64,000 nt of DNA from Komagataeibacter sucrofermentans DSM 15973 (GTDB lineage Bacteria > Pseudomonadota > Alphaproteobacteria > Acetobacterales > Acetobacteraceae), in NCBI RefSeq assembly GCF_040581405.1, contig NZ_CP137159.1:1-64000 (forward strand), read 5' to 3'. Both the position numbers and the translations under genes were made by a program. This document shows, piece by piece, positions 1-9,191 of this stretch (positions are counted from its first letter, which is position 1; each line of letters starts with the position of its first letter). The notes beneath the pieces were generated by a model. That model worked only from the letters and a program-made list of their open reading frames with translations, did not search any database and was not told the DNA's origin.

Positions 1-1260
1 GGGCGCAATCTTTACATATGTCATGACGACACCAAACGAATCATAGGGGCGACTTCTGATAAAACCACGATCCACAAAGGCCACATATGTTTCGTAGTTG
101 CGCAATGATGTGTGCGGATCATTATAGACCACCCCGCTCATTGCGGTCAGGCCGCCTTCGGCATTGGAATAGGAATGGTGGAGGATCTTCTGGTCAATTT
201 CAAACCATGTGCTCCATGTCTGCTGATGATTGCGGGCCGTTCTGCCAGAAAGAGCATAAGGCTGGCCTTGAGTATCATAGTAATTGTCGGGGTTGGGAGC
301 AGAGATCACCTGACCGCCAATCTTGTAATGTCCCGGCAGTTTATGCTGGTGGCCCAACAGGGGCTCCCAGCCTAGCTCAACTGGCGCAAGCTGTCCTACG
401 ATATTGGATGAATTGAAATGAAACCCGGTCCTGTGCTGGCTGTTCGCGTAGATTCCACGTTCGGCAAAATAAACACCGGCCTGTATGTAAATGTAGCGCG
501 ATGGACGGCCACGGACACGAAAGCCCCACTCTCCGGCCGGGTAGGACGTAATATACTGATTATCGATCGCCGCCTTGGGCCGCCCGCAGAAACCGTTGTT
601 CTGAAAATTGCAGAAAAGCGAACTGGCGCTGAATTCACTCATTGCAGTCAACCGTCCCCCGGCAATACTGACACGGCCACCGAGCAGGTTTTCTTCCCCA
701 TATGCCGTAACCAGATGAACAACAACATTGCCCCCTCCTCCATATATTTCCGATGAGTGTGCAAGCCAGTCTCCCATCATGCGGTTGGCGGTCGTGCCAT
801 ACCGACTGGTAAAAAGCGTATGGGTGGCAAACCCTTTCAGGCCGATGATTTTTTCCCAATTGATATGCAGGGCGGTATTCATCTGCCCTGCATTACTGGA
901 TCCCTGCTTGTAATTCGGATAACCCGGCGTTGGACTTGAAACTGCTGCCGTATATTCATTCGTGTTATCCATAGTCAACGCAATGCCACGTGCGCGCAGC
1001 CATGACGTCATGCCGAATGGGTCCGTAAACAGTGCTTCCGGCCGGGAAAATGGCGGAACCACAGGCCCGTCTGACGGATGGGCCATGAGTGGTGTCGCCA
1101 CACGCAGCCTGGCGTCACTGTTGGAGTTATCCTGAAAAGTCTGCGCGGTTGCCTGGCTGCACAGAATCATACCCGCGATGATAATGATGATCCAGGCTTT
1201 TGTTCCGAAAATGTGTTTTGGACGAAATAATATCATGATAACCATCAATAACGCACGCAT
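1..1260 (-). CDS. OprB-family carbohydrate-selective porin (3' end beyond window)
   Basis: Outer-membrane beta-barrel of the OprB type, expected to pass sugars or sugar acids into the periplasm. The leftward frame starts at ATG 1258-1260 and stays open for 420 codons to the window edge, so the C-terminus is missing. Residues about 22-40 form a hydrophobic signal sequence ending near SQATAQ. The following residues carry the OprB pattern: a GMTSWLRARGI opening strand, NWEKIIGLKG, then many aromatic-rich short strands. It lies downstream, in the same direction, of the 2-hydroxyacid dehydrogenase/MFS/Gfo-Idh set, which suits uptake of their substrate. The family is clear from the overall pattern; the substrate is inferred. 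Confidence 0.75.
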   Translation of the reverse strand, partial: MRALLMVIMILFRPKHIFGTKAWIIIIIAGMILCSQATAQTFQDNSNSDARLRVATPLMAHPSDGPVVPPFSRPEALFTDPFGMTSWLRARGIALTMDNTNEYTAAVSSPTPGYPNYKQGSSNAGQMNTALHINWEKIIGLKGFATHTLFTSRYGTTANRMMGDWLAHSSEIYGGGGNVVVHLVTAYGEENLLGGRVSIAGGRLTAMSEFSASSLFCNFQNNGFCGRPKAAIDNQYITSYPAGEWGFRVRGRPSRYIYIQAGVYFAERGIYANSQHRTGFHFNSSNIVGQLAPVELGWEPLLGHQHKLPGHYKIGGQVISAPNPDNYYDTQGQPYALSGRTARNHQQTWSTWFEIDQKILHHSYSNAEGGLTAMSGVVYNDPHTSLRNYETYVAFVDRGFIRSRPYDSFGVVMTYVKIAP

Positions 1261-1290
1261 CCATCCTGTTCCCGCTGGATTTATTGTTTC

Positions 1291-1325
1291 CTGAACAAAT
1301 ATTATTTTTCTGAATATTTGTTCAG
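1291..1325. promoter_or_regulatory. Perfect 13-bp inverted repeat upstream of the porin gene
   Basis: CTGAACAAATATT at 1291-1303 is matched exactly by its reverse complement at 1313-1325, with a 9-base T-rich loop. It lies 31 bases before the porin start and about 110 bases after the upstream gene's stop. The AT-rich stem fits an operator for the porin better than a classical terminator, although a weak terminator for the dehydrogenase gene is possible. Confidence 0.5.
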
Positions 1326-1435
1326 GATTTTTCGGAAATTATAGATGCCTGAAGCCACCCTGCCAGCAGGGATATCTTCAGTATGTGGTGGATACGCCCG
1401 GCTGCAGACGTATCTCACACAAGCAGCACGTCAGT

Positions 1436-2365
1436 TCAGATCACGGCAGTCAACAATGACTGACCTGCAAAATGGGCCGCAAGATTTTTAACAACCAGTT
1501 CTCCCATGGCCAGCCGCGTTTCTACGGTTGCGCTGGCACGATGGGGTTGCAGGACCACACGGGCAGACTGGCGGAGTGGCGTAGGCACGTCGGGTTCATG
1601 CTCGAATACATCCAACGCCGCACCCCCCATTTTCCCCGCATCAAGCACCTGTATCAGCGCCTGTTCATCCACGACCGAACCACGGGCAACATTGACCAGA
1701 AAACCATCGGGCCCCAGCGCTTCCATAATCTCGCGGTTGACCAGATGCCGTGATCCTTCACCACCCGATGCTGCAATGACCAGAATTTCGCTGTCCCGCG
1801 CCAATGTCGGCAGATCAGGCACGAAAGCATAATCCTCCAGTTCGAAATCTCGCAGGTCGGTATAGGATACCGGCATGCCAAAAGCCTGAGCGCGATGCGC
1901 AATCGCACGCCCCACCCGGCCCATGCCTATGATACCAAGTTTCCTGCCGGTTACCTTGCGCCCGAGCGGCAGGGCGGGTTTATCCCCCCATGCCCCGTCA
2001 CGAACATACCGGTCCCCTGCGGGCAGCCCGCGCAGAAGCGACAGGACAAGCCCCATGGCCATATCCGCCACATCATCGGTCAGGACACCCGGCGTGGTCG
2101 TGACATGGATATTGCGCTGCCTGGCTTTCTTCAGGTCTACGGCGTCCGTACCGATGCCGTTTATGGCTATGATCTCAAGGGCGGGCAGGCTGTCCATCAC
2201 GGCTTCAGGCACACCGGTCGCACCCCCTGTTGCAATGCCGCGTATCCTGCCCACGCTTTCCTTCAACTGCGCAACCGAGGTAAAACGATGCACGGTATAG
2301 GCGGCATCAAGCTGTTTTTCGATTTCGGGCATCATGGGTTCAATCAGCAGGATTTCAGGTTTCAT
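1436..2365 (-). CDS. D-2-hydroxyacid dehydrogenase, 2-ketogluconate reductase type
   Basis: NAD(P)H-dependent reductase of 309 residues, the usual family length. The Rossmann glycine motif GIIGMGRVGRAIA is near residues 143-155. The family active-site Arg is in VNVARGSVVDE, the Glu in DVFEHEPDVP, and the catalytic His in LQPHRASATVETR. N-terminal features (RGIATGGATGVP, INGIGTDAVDL) and the C-terminal LLTAVI ending resemble the 2-ketogluconate reductase of Gluconobacter as I remember it. That enzyme reduces 2-keto-D-gluconate to gluconate in the cytoplasm. Hydroxypyruvate or glyoxylate reduction is the alternative. It follows an MFS transporter in the same direction with a 130-base gap, so the two probably work as an uptake-and-reduce pair. 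Confidence 0.82.
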   Translation of the reverse strand: MKPEILLIEPMMPEIEKQLDAAYTVHRFTSVAQLKESVGRIRGIATGGATGVPEAVMDSLPALEIIAINGIGTDAVDLKKARQRNIHVTTTPGVLTDDVADMAMGLVLSLLRGLPAGDRYVRDGAWGDKPALPLGRKVTGRKLGIIGMGRVGRAIAHRAQAFGMPVSYTDLRDFELEDYAFVPDLPTLARDSEILVIAASGGEGSRHLVNREIMEALGPDGFLVNVARGSVVDEQALIQVLDAGKMGGAALDVFEHEPDVPTPLRQSARVVLQPHRASATVETRLAMGELVVKNLAAHFAGQSLLTAVI

Positions 2366-2496
2366 GATTTCATGTTTCCAGTTAAGGCAAGATGGGCACT
2401 TACGCTGCCAGTAGCAGAAAATTGGGTCATAACTTCGGTATCATGCCCGATAAAAACGATTTTGGTCTGCACTTTCCATAATGAAATAAAATACAA

Positions 2497-3891
2497 CTAT
2501 AGAATGTCGTTCTGCTCAACGAGATCACGGTTGCGGCATTCCGGTATGAAATAAGTTGTTCCAACGGTAATGCCTGCAAGAAAAATGACATAGCCCGCAA
2601 TTGGCAGCCACGACATCTGCCCCGGATGCGCCGCGGATGGCGAAAAGGTTGCAACCCACCTGATGATGCACGATCCGATAAGGGGCGTTATGCCCCCCGC
2701 AATCACGGCCGAGACTTCACGCGCCAGCGATACGGCCATGTACCGGTGCCGGGCGCCAAACATTTCCGGCAGCATGGCCGCCTGTGTGCCAAACATGCCC
2801 CAGGTGGTTACCCCAAGTGCGACGGACAGCGCGATAATGGCAGGCAGCGGGCGGCCGGTACTGAAAGCATACCATACCGGCAGCGCCGTGATGGCCTGCA
2901 GGATGGCAAAGGTGCGATATACCCTGATCCGCCCGAAACGGTCACTCAGTCGACCGGCAATCGGCACGGTAAAGCCGCCGACCACTGCAGCCGTTATCAG
3001 CGATGTCGTGCCCAGCAGTCCACCCAGACCCATGGTGTTGACAAGATAGCTGATCGCCAGAACCTGATAGATGGAAGAGCCGCCGTTTTCGGCCATTCTC
3101 ACACCGATCCCGGCCAAAATCGTGCGCCATGAGCCCTGGATGAGGGAAAAAAGCGATTCACGCTCTTCCGCCACCTTGCGCTGGATCACCTCGAAAGTGG
3201 GAGATTCCCGAAGTTTGAGGCGCATATAAAGCGCAACCACCAGAATGACGGCACTGACCAGAAACGGTAGCCGCCATATCCATGAATGCGTGATGTCCGT
3301 CACCCCGAACAGAAGGCTGCAATACACCACGGCTGCAATAATGGTGCCGATCTGGATGCCGAGGAATGGCAGCGAGGCATAAAACCCGCGCTGACCCACA
3401 GGGGCGTATTCCGTCATCATCACGGCGGCACCGGCCTGCTCCGCCCCTGCCCCGAGCCCCTGGAGCATCCGGGCCGTAATGAGCAGGATGGGTGCCCATA
3501 TCCCTATTGTCTGATAGGTCGGGATCAGGCCGATACCCGTGCTGGCCAGACCCATAAGGGTTATGGTCATCAGCAGGACCTTCTTGCGGCCGATATGGTC
3601 GCCTAGCCGACCGAACACGATCCCGCCAATGGGGCGCACGGCAAACCCGACAAAATAGGTTGCGAAACTGGCGATAAGGCTTGTCACCGGCGTGGCCGAA
3701 GGAAAGAAGAGCGGCCCGAAAACCAGTGCCGATGCCAGGCTGTAGAGTGCGAAGTCATAATATTCCAGCGCACTTCCCAACGAGCATGTCCATGCCGCGC
3801 GACGCAGTTCGCTTACCGTCAGGGCCAGGCGGACCGGGGGAGACATGATCGCGCCATCTGCGCCGATGGCCCCGAATGCTGCTTGTGTCAT
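2497..3891 (-). CDS. MFS transporter, metabolite:H+ symporter (MHS) family
   Basis: Inner-membrane proton symporter of 464 residues with about 12 hydrophobic segments. The loop between TM2 and TM3 carries the MHS/MFS signature GRLGDHIGRKKVLL, and a second copy (GRLSDRFGRIRVYR) begins the second half. The N-terminal pattern LGSALEYYDFALY is typical of the MHS branch that carries organic acids (KgtP, ShiA, CitA type). Its start overlaps the stop of the upstream Gfo/Idh/MocA gene by ATGA, so the two are translationally coupled. The neighbouring 2-ketogluconate-reductase-like gene suggests a sugar acid as substrate; this is inferred. Confidence 0.85.
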   Translation of the reverse strand: MTQAAFGAIGADGAIMSPPVRLALTVSELRRAAWTCSLGSALEYYDFALYSLASALVFGPLFFPSATPVTSLIASFATYFVGFAVRPIGGIVFGRLGDHIGRKKVLLMTITLMGLASTGIGLIPTYQTIGIWAPILLITARMLQGLGAGAEQAGAAVMMTEYAPVGQRGFYASLPFLGIQIGTIIAAVVYCSLLFGVTDITHSWIWRLPFLVSAVILVVALYMRLKLRESPTFEVIQRKVAEERESLFSLIQGSWRTILAGIGVRMAENGGSSIYQVLAISYLVNTMGLGGLLGTTSLITAAVVGGFTVPIAGRLSDRFGRIRVYRTFAILQAITALPVWYAFSTGRPLPAIIALSVALGVTTWGMFGTQAAMLPEMFGARHRYMAVSLAREVSAVIAGGITPLIGSCIIRWVATFSPSAAHPGQMSWLPIAGYVIFLAGITVGTTYFIPECRNRDLVEQNDIL

Positions 3892-4970
3892 GGGATTTCC
3901 ACTTCGACCTGACGGCCCGTAAGGGCCGATTCACGAATGGCCAGCGCTATGGCCAGTGCAGCAAGGCCATCTTCGCCGGTCGCGGCGGGTTGCCCCGTGC
4001 CACGCACCGCATTGCTGAATGCGGCAAGGGCGTAGTGATAGAGATTGTGATGGTGAACCGGTATTTCCTTTTCACCATCGGCATTACGCATGAACAGCCG
4101 CCCTGCGGCCCGCTGACTCATGCAGTCGCGCCCGATCAGGACACCATTACTGCCATAGAACTCGACCCCACCCTCAGAGAAGGGCACGGTATAGGAACCA
4201 TGGATCTGGACCAGCACATCACCGGGAAAGCGCATGACCACCATAATGCCGTCCTCCACGCCATCATGGGCAAGGCGACCGCTCTGGGTCATGGCCATGA
4301 CATGTGTCGGGTTGCTGCCGATCAGGAAACGGAGCGTGTCAATGTCATGAATCGTGCTGTCGAGTATCAGCCCGCCCCCGTTGGGGTCGTTGACACGCCA
4401 TCCCTGCAGGGCCTGGGGCAGGAAATTGGCATGGAATACCCGCACGGCATTGAGCTGTCCGATCGCCCCTGCTTCCAGAAGCTGCTGTAGTTTCTGGTGC
4501 ATGGCATTGCAGCGCAGATGATGGTTGACCGCCAGGACCACGCCTGCGTCACGGCAGGCGGCAATCATTTTCCGGGCATCATCAATGCTCAGGGCAACCG
4601 GTTTTTCGCACAGGATGTTTTTCCCGGCGCTGGCTGCCGCGAGTGTCTGGCTACAATGAAACTGGTTGGCGGTGCTGATATATACGGCATTCACGTTCGC
4701 GTCTGTCAGGATCGCGTCGATATCCGTCGTGTGGGCGGGGATGCCGTTTTCAGTTGCAAATCGGGCACCGCGTTCTTCGCTCGAACTCAGCACGTTCAGG
4801 ATCTCGCTGTCTGGCTGCGCACGAATGGCATCGACAATCCACTGTCGGGCAACATTGCTTGCGCCAATCAGACCCCAACCGATAGAGCTGCTCATGGGAT
4901 AATCAGGGACAATTGCAGGCCCTCTCCATAACGGGCACGCTTCCCCCACAGGGGGCGTGTCTTGTGGCAT
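3888..4970 (-). CDS. Gfo/Idh/MocA family NAD(P)-dependent oxidoreductase
   Basis: Cytoplasmic sugar or polyol dehydrogenase family, 360 residues. The N-terminal Rossmann fold starts at GWGLIGASNVARQW and the family EKP motif is seen in NILCEKPVALS. The C-terminal alpha/beta domain (GGGLILDSTIHDIDTLRF) carries the catalytic-region Asp and His. Residues 1-25 before MSSSIGWGL are not conserved in character, so translation may start there instead; neither start has a convincing ribosome binding site. It is the first gene of a leftward set with an MFS symporter and a 2-hydroxyacid dehydrogenase. The substrate cannot be read from the sequence. Confidence 0.8.
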   Translation of the reverse strand: MPQDTPPVGEACPLWRGPAIVPDYPMSSSIGWGLIGASNVARQWIVDAIRAQPDSEILNVLSSSEERGARFATENGIPAHTTDIDAILTDANVNAVYISTANQFHCSQTLAAASAGKNILCEKPVALSIDDARKMIAACRDAGVVLAVNHHLRCNAMHQKLQQLLEAGAIGQLNAVRVFHANFLPQALQGWRVNDPNGGGLILDSTIHDIDTLRFLIGSNPTHVMAMTQSGRLAHDGVEDGIMVVMRFPGDVLVQIHGSYTVPFSEGGVEFYGSNGVLIGRDCMSQRAAGRLFMRNADGEKEIPVHHHNLYHYALAAFSNAVRGTGQPAATGEDGLAALAIALAIRESALTGRQVEVEIP

Positions 4971-5116
4971 CAGGTATGGAAAACAACCGAATGTTGAATT
5001 TTTATTTATTGTTTATTTCAGAACGTCAGTAACAGGCGACGCTTGACTGAAAACGCCGCCCTACCGAACCAGTTTTGTCAGGCTAAAAACAAAATCGTGA
5101 ACATGGTGCGCCCAGA

Positions 5117-6061
5117 TCAGATATTCTGGGGCGGAAGGCCATCACCGGGGGCGGCAATGGTGCTGCCTTTTGCCAGCACGCTGACCACAAGCGCGGTCTG
5201 CCCCGCATTCCACGCCATATTGAGGAGACTGTAAGGAATTTCTTCGTTGCCCTGTGGCGCCAGCATTTCCATGGCGTAGCTGGTCAGGCGGCTGTACTGC
5301 CCTACCGTATATGTCATGCCGCGTTTCCCGCCTGGCCGGTGCGATGGATAGAGAAGAAACAGCGGATCATCCGCAAACATGACCGCAGGCGGAAAATCAG
5401 GCTCGTACCAGTCCACAACGGCATCATAAAAATGGTCGCGGCCCGGCTTCATCGGCACGTCCGCTCCGGCGGGTGCTACGACCAGAACCATCTGCACCCG
5501 GCAACGGGAACCGGCAATGGCCAGGGCGCTGTCCAGCCTGGACTTTAGCGAGGTCGGCGCTTCACCGCTGCCTGTTTCATGGCCTGTCAGAACGACGACA
5601 GCGCCACATTGCACCAGCCGTTCAGCCAGGGAAGGACCATCAGACACCCCGGCCAGCACGACATGCACCGCACCGATACGGATGCAGGCCAGTACCGCGA
5701 CGATACTTTCCATCATCAACGGCATATGGATCGCAACCCTGTCGCCACGTTGCACACCCTGATCCAGCAGGGCATTTGCAAGGCGGCAGACGTGCTCATG
5801 CAGTGCCTGATAGGAAACCCGTTCCTCTGGCCGCGCGCCTGATCCCGGCCAGATTAGCGCCGCCCTGTCCGCATGATCGCCCAGATGACGGTCAATGCAC
5901 AAAACGGACATATTCAGCATGGGCGCAGCATATTGCGGCAGCGGGTCGACAGGCGGCGAGACCGCGTAATCGGCCAGTTGAGTAGAGTGCTGCCGCGCAT
6001 GGATGGCAGGCAGAACGAACACGTTGTCATAAGTCCTGCTGATCATGGACCTGTTCCCCAT
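5117..6061 (-). CDS. Truncated acetyl/propionyl-CoA synthetase-like AMP-binding protein
   Basis: A 314-residue protein matching only the N-terminal half of acyl-CoA synthetases of the Acs/PrpE group, which are about 630-650 residues long. The opening (adenylation-domain entry, VSYQALHEHVCRLANALL) and the GDRVAIHMPLMMESIVAVLA core motif are recognisable. At the place of the AMP-binding P-loop, normally YTSGTTGKPKG, it reads YPSHRPGGKRG, so the loop is eroded. The adenylate-forming C-terminal half and the catalytic lysine are absent. The frame is still open and the family resemblance continues to the P-loop. It is divergent from an ScfR-type regulator of short-chain acyl-CoA metabolism. It is either a decaying gene or a non-catalytic paralogue. 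Confidence 0.6.
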   Translation of the reverse strand: MGNRSMISRTYDNVFVLPAIHARQHSTQLADYAVSPPVDPLPQYAAPMLNMSVLCIDRHLGDHADRAALIWPGSGARPEERVSYQALHEHVCRLANALLDQGVQRGDRVAIHMPLMMESIVAVLACIRIGAVHVVLAGVSDGPSLAERLVQCGAVVVLTGHETGSGEAPTSLKSRLDSALAIAGSRCRVQMVLVVAPAGADVPMKPGRDHFYDAVVDWYEPDFPPAVMFADDPLFLLYPSHRPGGKRGMTYTVGQYSRLTSYAMEMLAPQGNEEIPYSLLNMAWNAGQTALVVSVLAKGSTIAAPGDGLPPQNI

Positions 6062-6403
6062 TGTTCAACTGCTCCAGCACGGGTCACGCGTGATGCAGTC
6101 ATAAATTAAAAGAGAGGTGACGTGTGCTTTACGCGAAAAAACGCGATGACGGACGGACGCCTGCCTGACGGACACGCGCCGCCTGCCACAACCGGGAGCC
6201 GAAGCGGATGGTCATCACCCGCGCGGTCCGGTTCCATAAAAAACTGTTATCGATATGGGGCTGCGCCCCGTCATGGCATTTCATAAGCGGTGCTCTTGTT
6301 TGCTTTTGTTACCACGGACTGTGACAAATCGCGGTTGCGGACGGAAGATGTTTTGCCGTTTAAAGGGGCGAACGCCGCGGCGCGAATTGCAAAGGTTGCG
6401 AAG

Positions 6404-7849
6404 ATGAAAAAAGCCGCCACCAAAACCTTCACCGGGTCACGCATCCGTCATCAACGCAACCGTGTGAGCATGACACAGAGTGCGCTCGCACTGCGGCTGG
6501 GCATATCAGCCAGTTACCTCAACCAGATCGAACATGACATACGCCCCCTGCCGCTGCCTCTGCTTGGTGCCCTGTGCGACATATTTTCGGTAGGGGTGGA
6601 TTATTTCAGTGATACTGAAGAAACCCGTGGCATACAGGCATTGCGTGAAATACTGACCGACCCCGTATTCGACACGGACGCCATCAGGCTCGACAGTATC
6701 CAGGCCGCCATGCGCGCAGCACCTGATCTATGCGCCCAGTTTGTCCGGCTCTATCGTGCCTATCTGCTACGGCAGGAACAGGCTGCAGCCCCACTGATCG
6801 GCGCAACCGCACCATCGCACGCCAGACAGGATGATGCCCCGGATCGGGTGGAGCCTTATGAGGCCGTCAATGACTGGGTGCAGTTCCAGCGCAACTATTT
6901 TGATGAAGTCGACCGCACGGCGGAACGCCAGTTCGAGATGATGCGACTGGATGAAGGAAGCCCCCGGGAACAGCTTACCCGCTATCTTCTGGACCATCAT
7001 GGCATACGCACGGAAACCGATCTCAGCCTGGGGCAGCGGGGAGTAATGTGGCGGATGGACCGGCGGGCACGCATCATCTTCCTTTCGCGCATCCTCCCGG
7101 CAGAGAGCAGTACGTTCTGGATGGCGCAGGCGCTGGGGCAGATCGAGCATCAGGCCGTGTTTGCACGCACCATCCGCCGCTCCCGCCTGCGAGAAAGTGA
7201 GGCACGGGGACTGGCGCGTGTCTATCTAACCAATTATTTTGCCGGGGCGCTGCTCCTGCCTTATGAGCGTTTTCGGGTAACCGCACGTGAGGTCCGCCAT
7301 GATCTGGAACGGTTGCAGCGCCATTTCGGGGTCAGTTTCGAACAGGCATGCCATCGGCTCAGTACCATGCAACGTCCGGGAAGCGAGGGCATACCCTTTT
7401 ACTTTCTCAAGACGGATATCGCTGGCAATATTCTTAAAAGTTTCAGTGCAAACCGCTTTACCCAGTCCCGCTTCGGTGGTCCGTGCCCATTATGGAATAT
7501 TTTCCGTGCATTCAGCACGCCCCAGCAGTTACAGGTCCAGCTGTCACAGACAACCGACGGCGCCCTCTATCTCAACATAGCCCGTACTGTCGGGCGCAGC
7601 AGCATATCCTACCTTGACCGTCCGCGCCTGACCGCCGTGGTTCTGGGTTGCTCCATTACCGATGCCGAACACCTTGTCTATTCCGCGGGACTGGACCTGA
7701 ATGATCCGCGCATGATCATTCCCATCGGGCCGGGATGCCGTGCATGCACCCGCGAGGACTGTCATCACCGTGCCCTGCCCATGGTTGGCCACCGGGTTGA
7801 TATAAATAATGAAGGGCGCGGTATCGCTCCCTATCGCACGGCATTATAA
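6404..7849 (+). CDS. XRE-family regulator with short-chain fatty-acyl sensing domain (ScfR/RamB type)
   Basis: Transcription factor of about 481 residues from the ATG at 6404. An upstream in-frame ATG at 6290 would add 38 residues with no family character. The N-terminal helix-turn-helix is clear (MTQSALALRLGISASYLNQI). The middle has an ImmA/IrrE-like domain (region of RLRESEARGLARVYLTNYFAGALLLPYERF) in which the usual HExxH protease motif is not kept. The C-terminus carries a cysteine cluster (GCRACTREDCHHRA) typical of regulators of acetate, glyoxylate and propionate genes such as RamB. The family usually sits beside the genes it controls, so the divergent AMP-binding gene is the likely target. 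Confidence 0.8.
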   Translation: MKKAATKTFTGSRIRHQRNRVSMTQSALALRLGISASYLNQIEHDIRPLPLPLLGALCDIFSVGVDYFSDTEETRGIQALREILTDPVFDTDAIRLDSIQAAMRAAPDLCAQFVRLYRAYLLRQEQAAAPLIGATAPSHARQDDAPDRVEPYEAVNDWVQFQRNYFDEVDRTAERQFEMMRLDEGSPREQLTRYLLDHHGIRTETDLSLGQRGVMWRMDRRARIIFLSRILPAESSTFWMAQALGQIEHQAVFARTIRRSRLRESEARGLARVYLTNYFAGALLLPYERFRVTAREVRHDLERLQRHFGVSFEQACHRLSTMQRPGSEGIPFYFLKTDIAGNILKSFSANRFTQSRFGGPCPLWNIFRAFSTPQQLQVQLSQTTDGALYLNIARTVGRSSISYLDRPRLTAVVLGCSITDAEHLVYSAGLDLNDPRMIIPIGPGCRACTREDCHHRALPMVGHRVDINNEGRGIAPYRTAL

Positions 7850-8069
7850 AAATACTCCCTTTCACATGCCACCATGCCTCTGGTCATCCATGGGCGGACG
7901 GAACGGTGGCGGACCTCCTCCTTTTTTCATGGCGGAAACCAGAGTGTCTGTTGTCTCGTTACGAGCACGACCATCACCTTTTGCCATGCACTGTTCCAGG
8001 GCGATCATGCCAGCCTAACCCGTCCCTACGGAAGCGGCAGCCCTATGACAGGCGGGGAGCATCCTGAAC

Positions 8070-9131
8070 GTGTCCACTGAAGCAAGCCTGAAAAACGTCG
8101 GTTCCTGCCTGACCGAGGCACTGGTGATCCATGCGCCGCATGACCTGAGGCTGGACCCCGCTCCCGTTCCTCCTCCCGGACGTGATGAAGTGCGGGTAAA
8201 TATGGCCTGGGGCGGCATATGCGGTTCCGACCTGCATTATTTTGCCCATGGGGGCGTCGGGGCGTCCGTGCTGCACACCCCCATGATTCTGGGGCATGAA
8301 GTCTCGGGCACCATTGATGCGTTGGGCCACGATGTGAAAGATTTTTCCGTAGGTGAAGCCGTGGCCATCCATCCGGCACAGCCCTGTGGTCACTGCCCTG
8401 AATGTGTGCGCAAACAGCGCAACCTGTGCCGCAACATGCAGTTCCTGGGAAGTGCCGCACGTGATCCCCATACCAATGGCGGCTTTCGGCGGGCGATGAC
8501 TGTCAAGGCGACACAGCTCCATCCCCTTCCCCCCGGCCTGACTCTCCGCCAGGCCTGTCTTGCCGAACCGTTATCCGTAGCCCTGCATGCCATTGCGCGC
8601 GCAGGCGATGTACGCGGTCGTAACGTGATGGTACAGGGTGCGGGGCCAATCGGGCTGTTCATCGTGGCGGGGCTGGTCCACCACGGCGCAAAACGGATTG
8701 TGGCAACCGATCTGGAGGATTTTCCACTCCAGTGCGCAACCCGACTGGGCGCAAGCCAGTGCTACAACACCCGCCATGCCGCAGTGGAGGAAGAATTCGA
8801 TATCCTGTTTGAAGCCACAGGCGTGCCAGCCGCCCTGCCTGCGGCCATAGCCCGCACACGGCGGGGCGGCATACTGGTGCAGGTTGGCATGTTCCCGCCA
8901 GGCGACATACCCGTGCCGATTGCCCAGATCATCAGCCGTGAACTTGATTTTCGGGGAACATTCCGTTTTGACACGGAATTCGATGCCGCACTGGCCCTGC
9001 TGGCTGAACGGCCCGAAATTGCCGACATTGTGGTTACCCGGCAGTTTCCCCTGAGCGAATTTGCCGCAGCCTTTGCCCTCGCGCCAGACCGCAGGCAGGC
9101 TTCCAAGATCCTGCTATCCCTGGGCACGTGA
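8070..9131 (+). CDS. idnD: Zinc-dependent alcohol dehydrogenase, L-idonate 5-dehydrogenase-like
   Basis: Medium-chain dehydrogenase of 353 residues, cytoplasmic, expected to oxidise L-idonate to 5-keto-D-gluconate with NAD(P). The catalytic-zinc ligands are seen as Cys in GGICGSDLHY and His-Glu in LGHEVSG. The structural-zinc Cys cluster is CGHCPECVRKQRNLC. The cofactor fold carries VQGAGPIGLF. The start is a GTG at 8070 preceded by GGGGAG at 8055-8060. It ends facing a gluconate 5-dehydrogenase gene, the enzyme of the next step in the idonate/5-ketogluconate pathway. The gene name rests on family look and neighbour and is not certain. Confidence 0.78.
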   Translation: MSTEASLKNVGSCLTEALVIHAPHDLRLDPAPVPPPGRDEVRVNMAWGGICGSDLHYFAHGGVGASVLHTPMILGHEVSGTIDALGHDVKDFSVGEAVAIHPAQPCGHCPECVRKQRNLCRNMQFLGSAARDPHTNGGFRRAMTVKATQLHPLPPGLTLRQACLAEPLSVALHAIARAGDVRGRNVMVQGAGPIGLFIVAGLVHHGAKRIVATDLEDFPLQCATRLGASQCYNTRHAAVEEEFDILFEATGVPAALPAAIARTRRGGILVQVGMFPPGDIPVPIAQIISRELDFRGTFRFDTEFDAALALLAERPEIADIVVTRQFPLSEFAAAFALAPDRRQASKILLSLGT

Positions 9132-9137
9132 CAGGAC

Positions 9138-9176
9138 CCTGCCCATTCCCGCCCGGACGTGGCGGAAATGGGCAGG
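9138..9176. terminator. Bidirectional hairpin terminator between idnD-like and gno-like genes
   Basis: A 16-bp stem with one mismatch (CCTGCCCATTCCCGCC at 9138-9153 against 9161-9176) and a 7-base loop lies just between two convergent genes. It is followed on the plus strand by a T-run at 9184-9189. Position and stem strength indicate termination in both directions. Confidence 0.7.
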
Positions 9177-9191
9177 AAGTCCACTTTTTGT

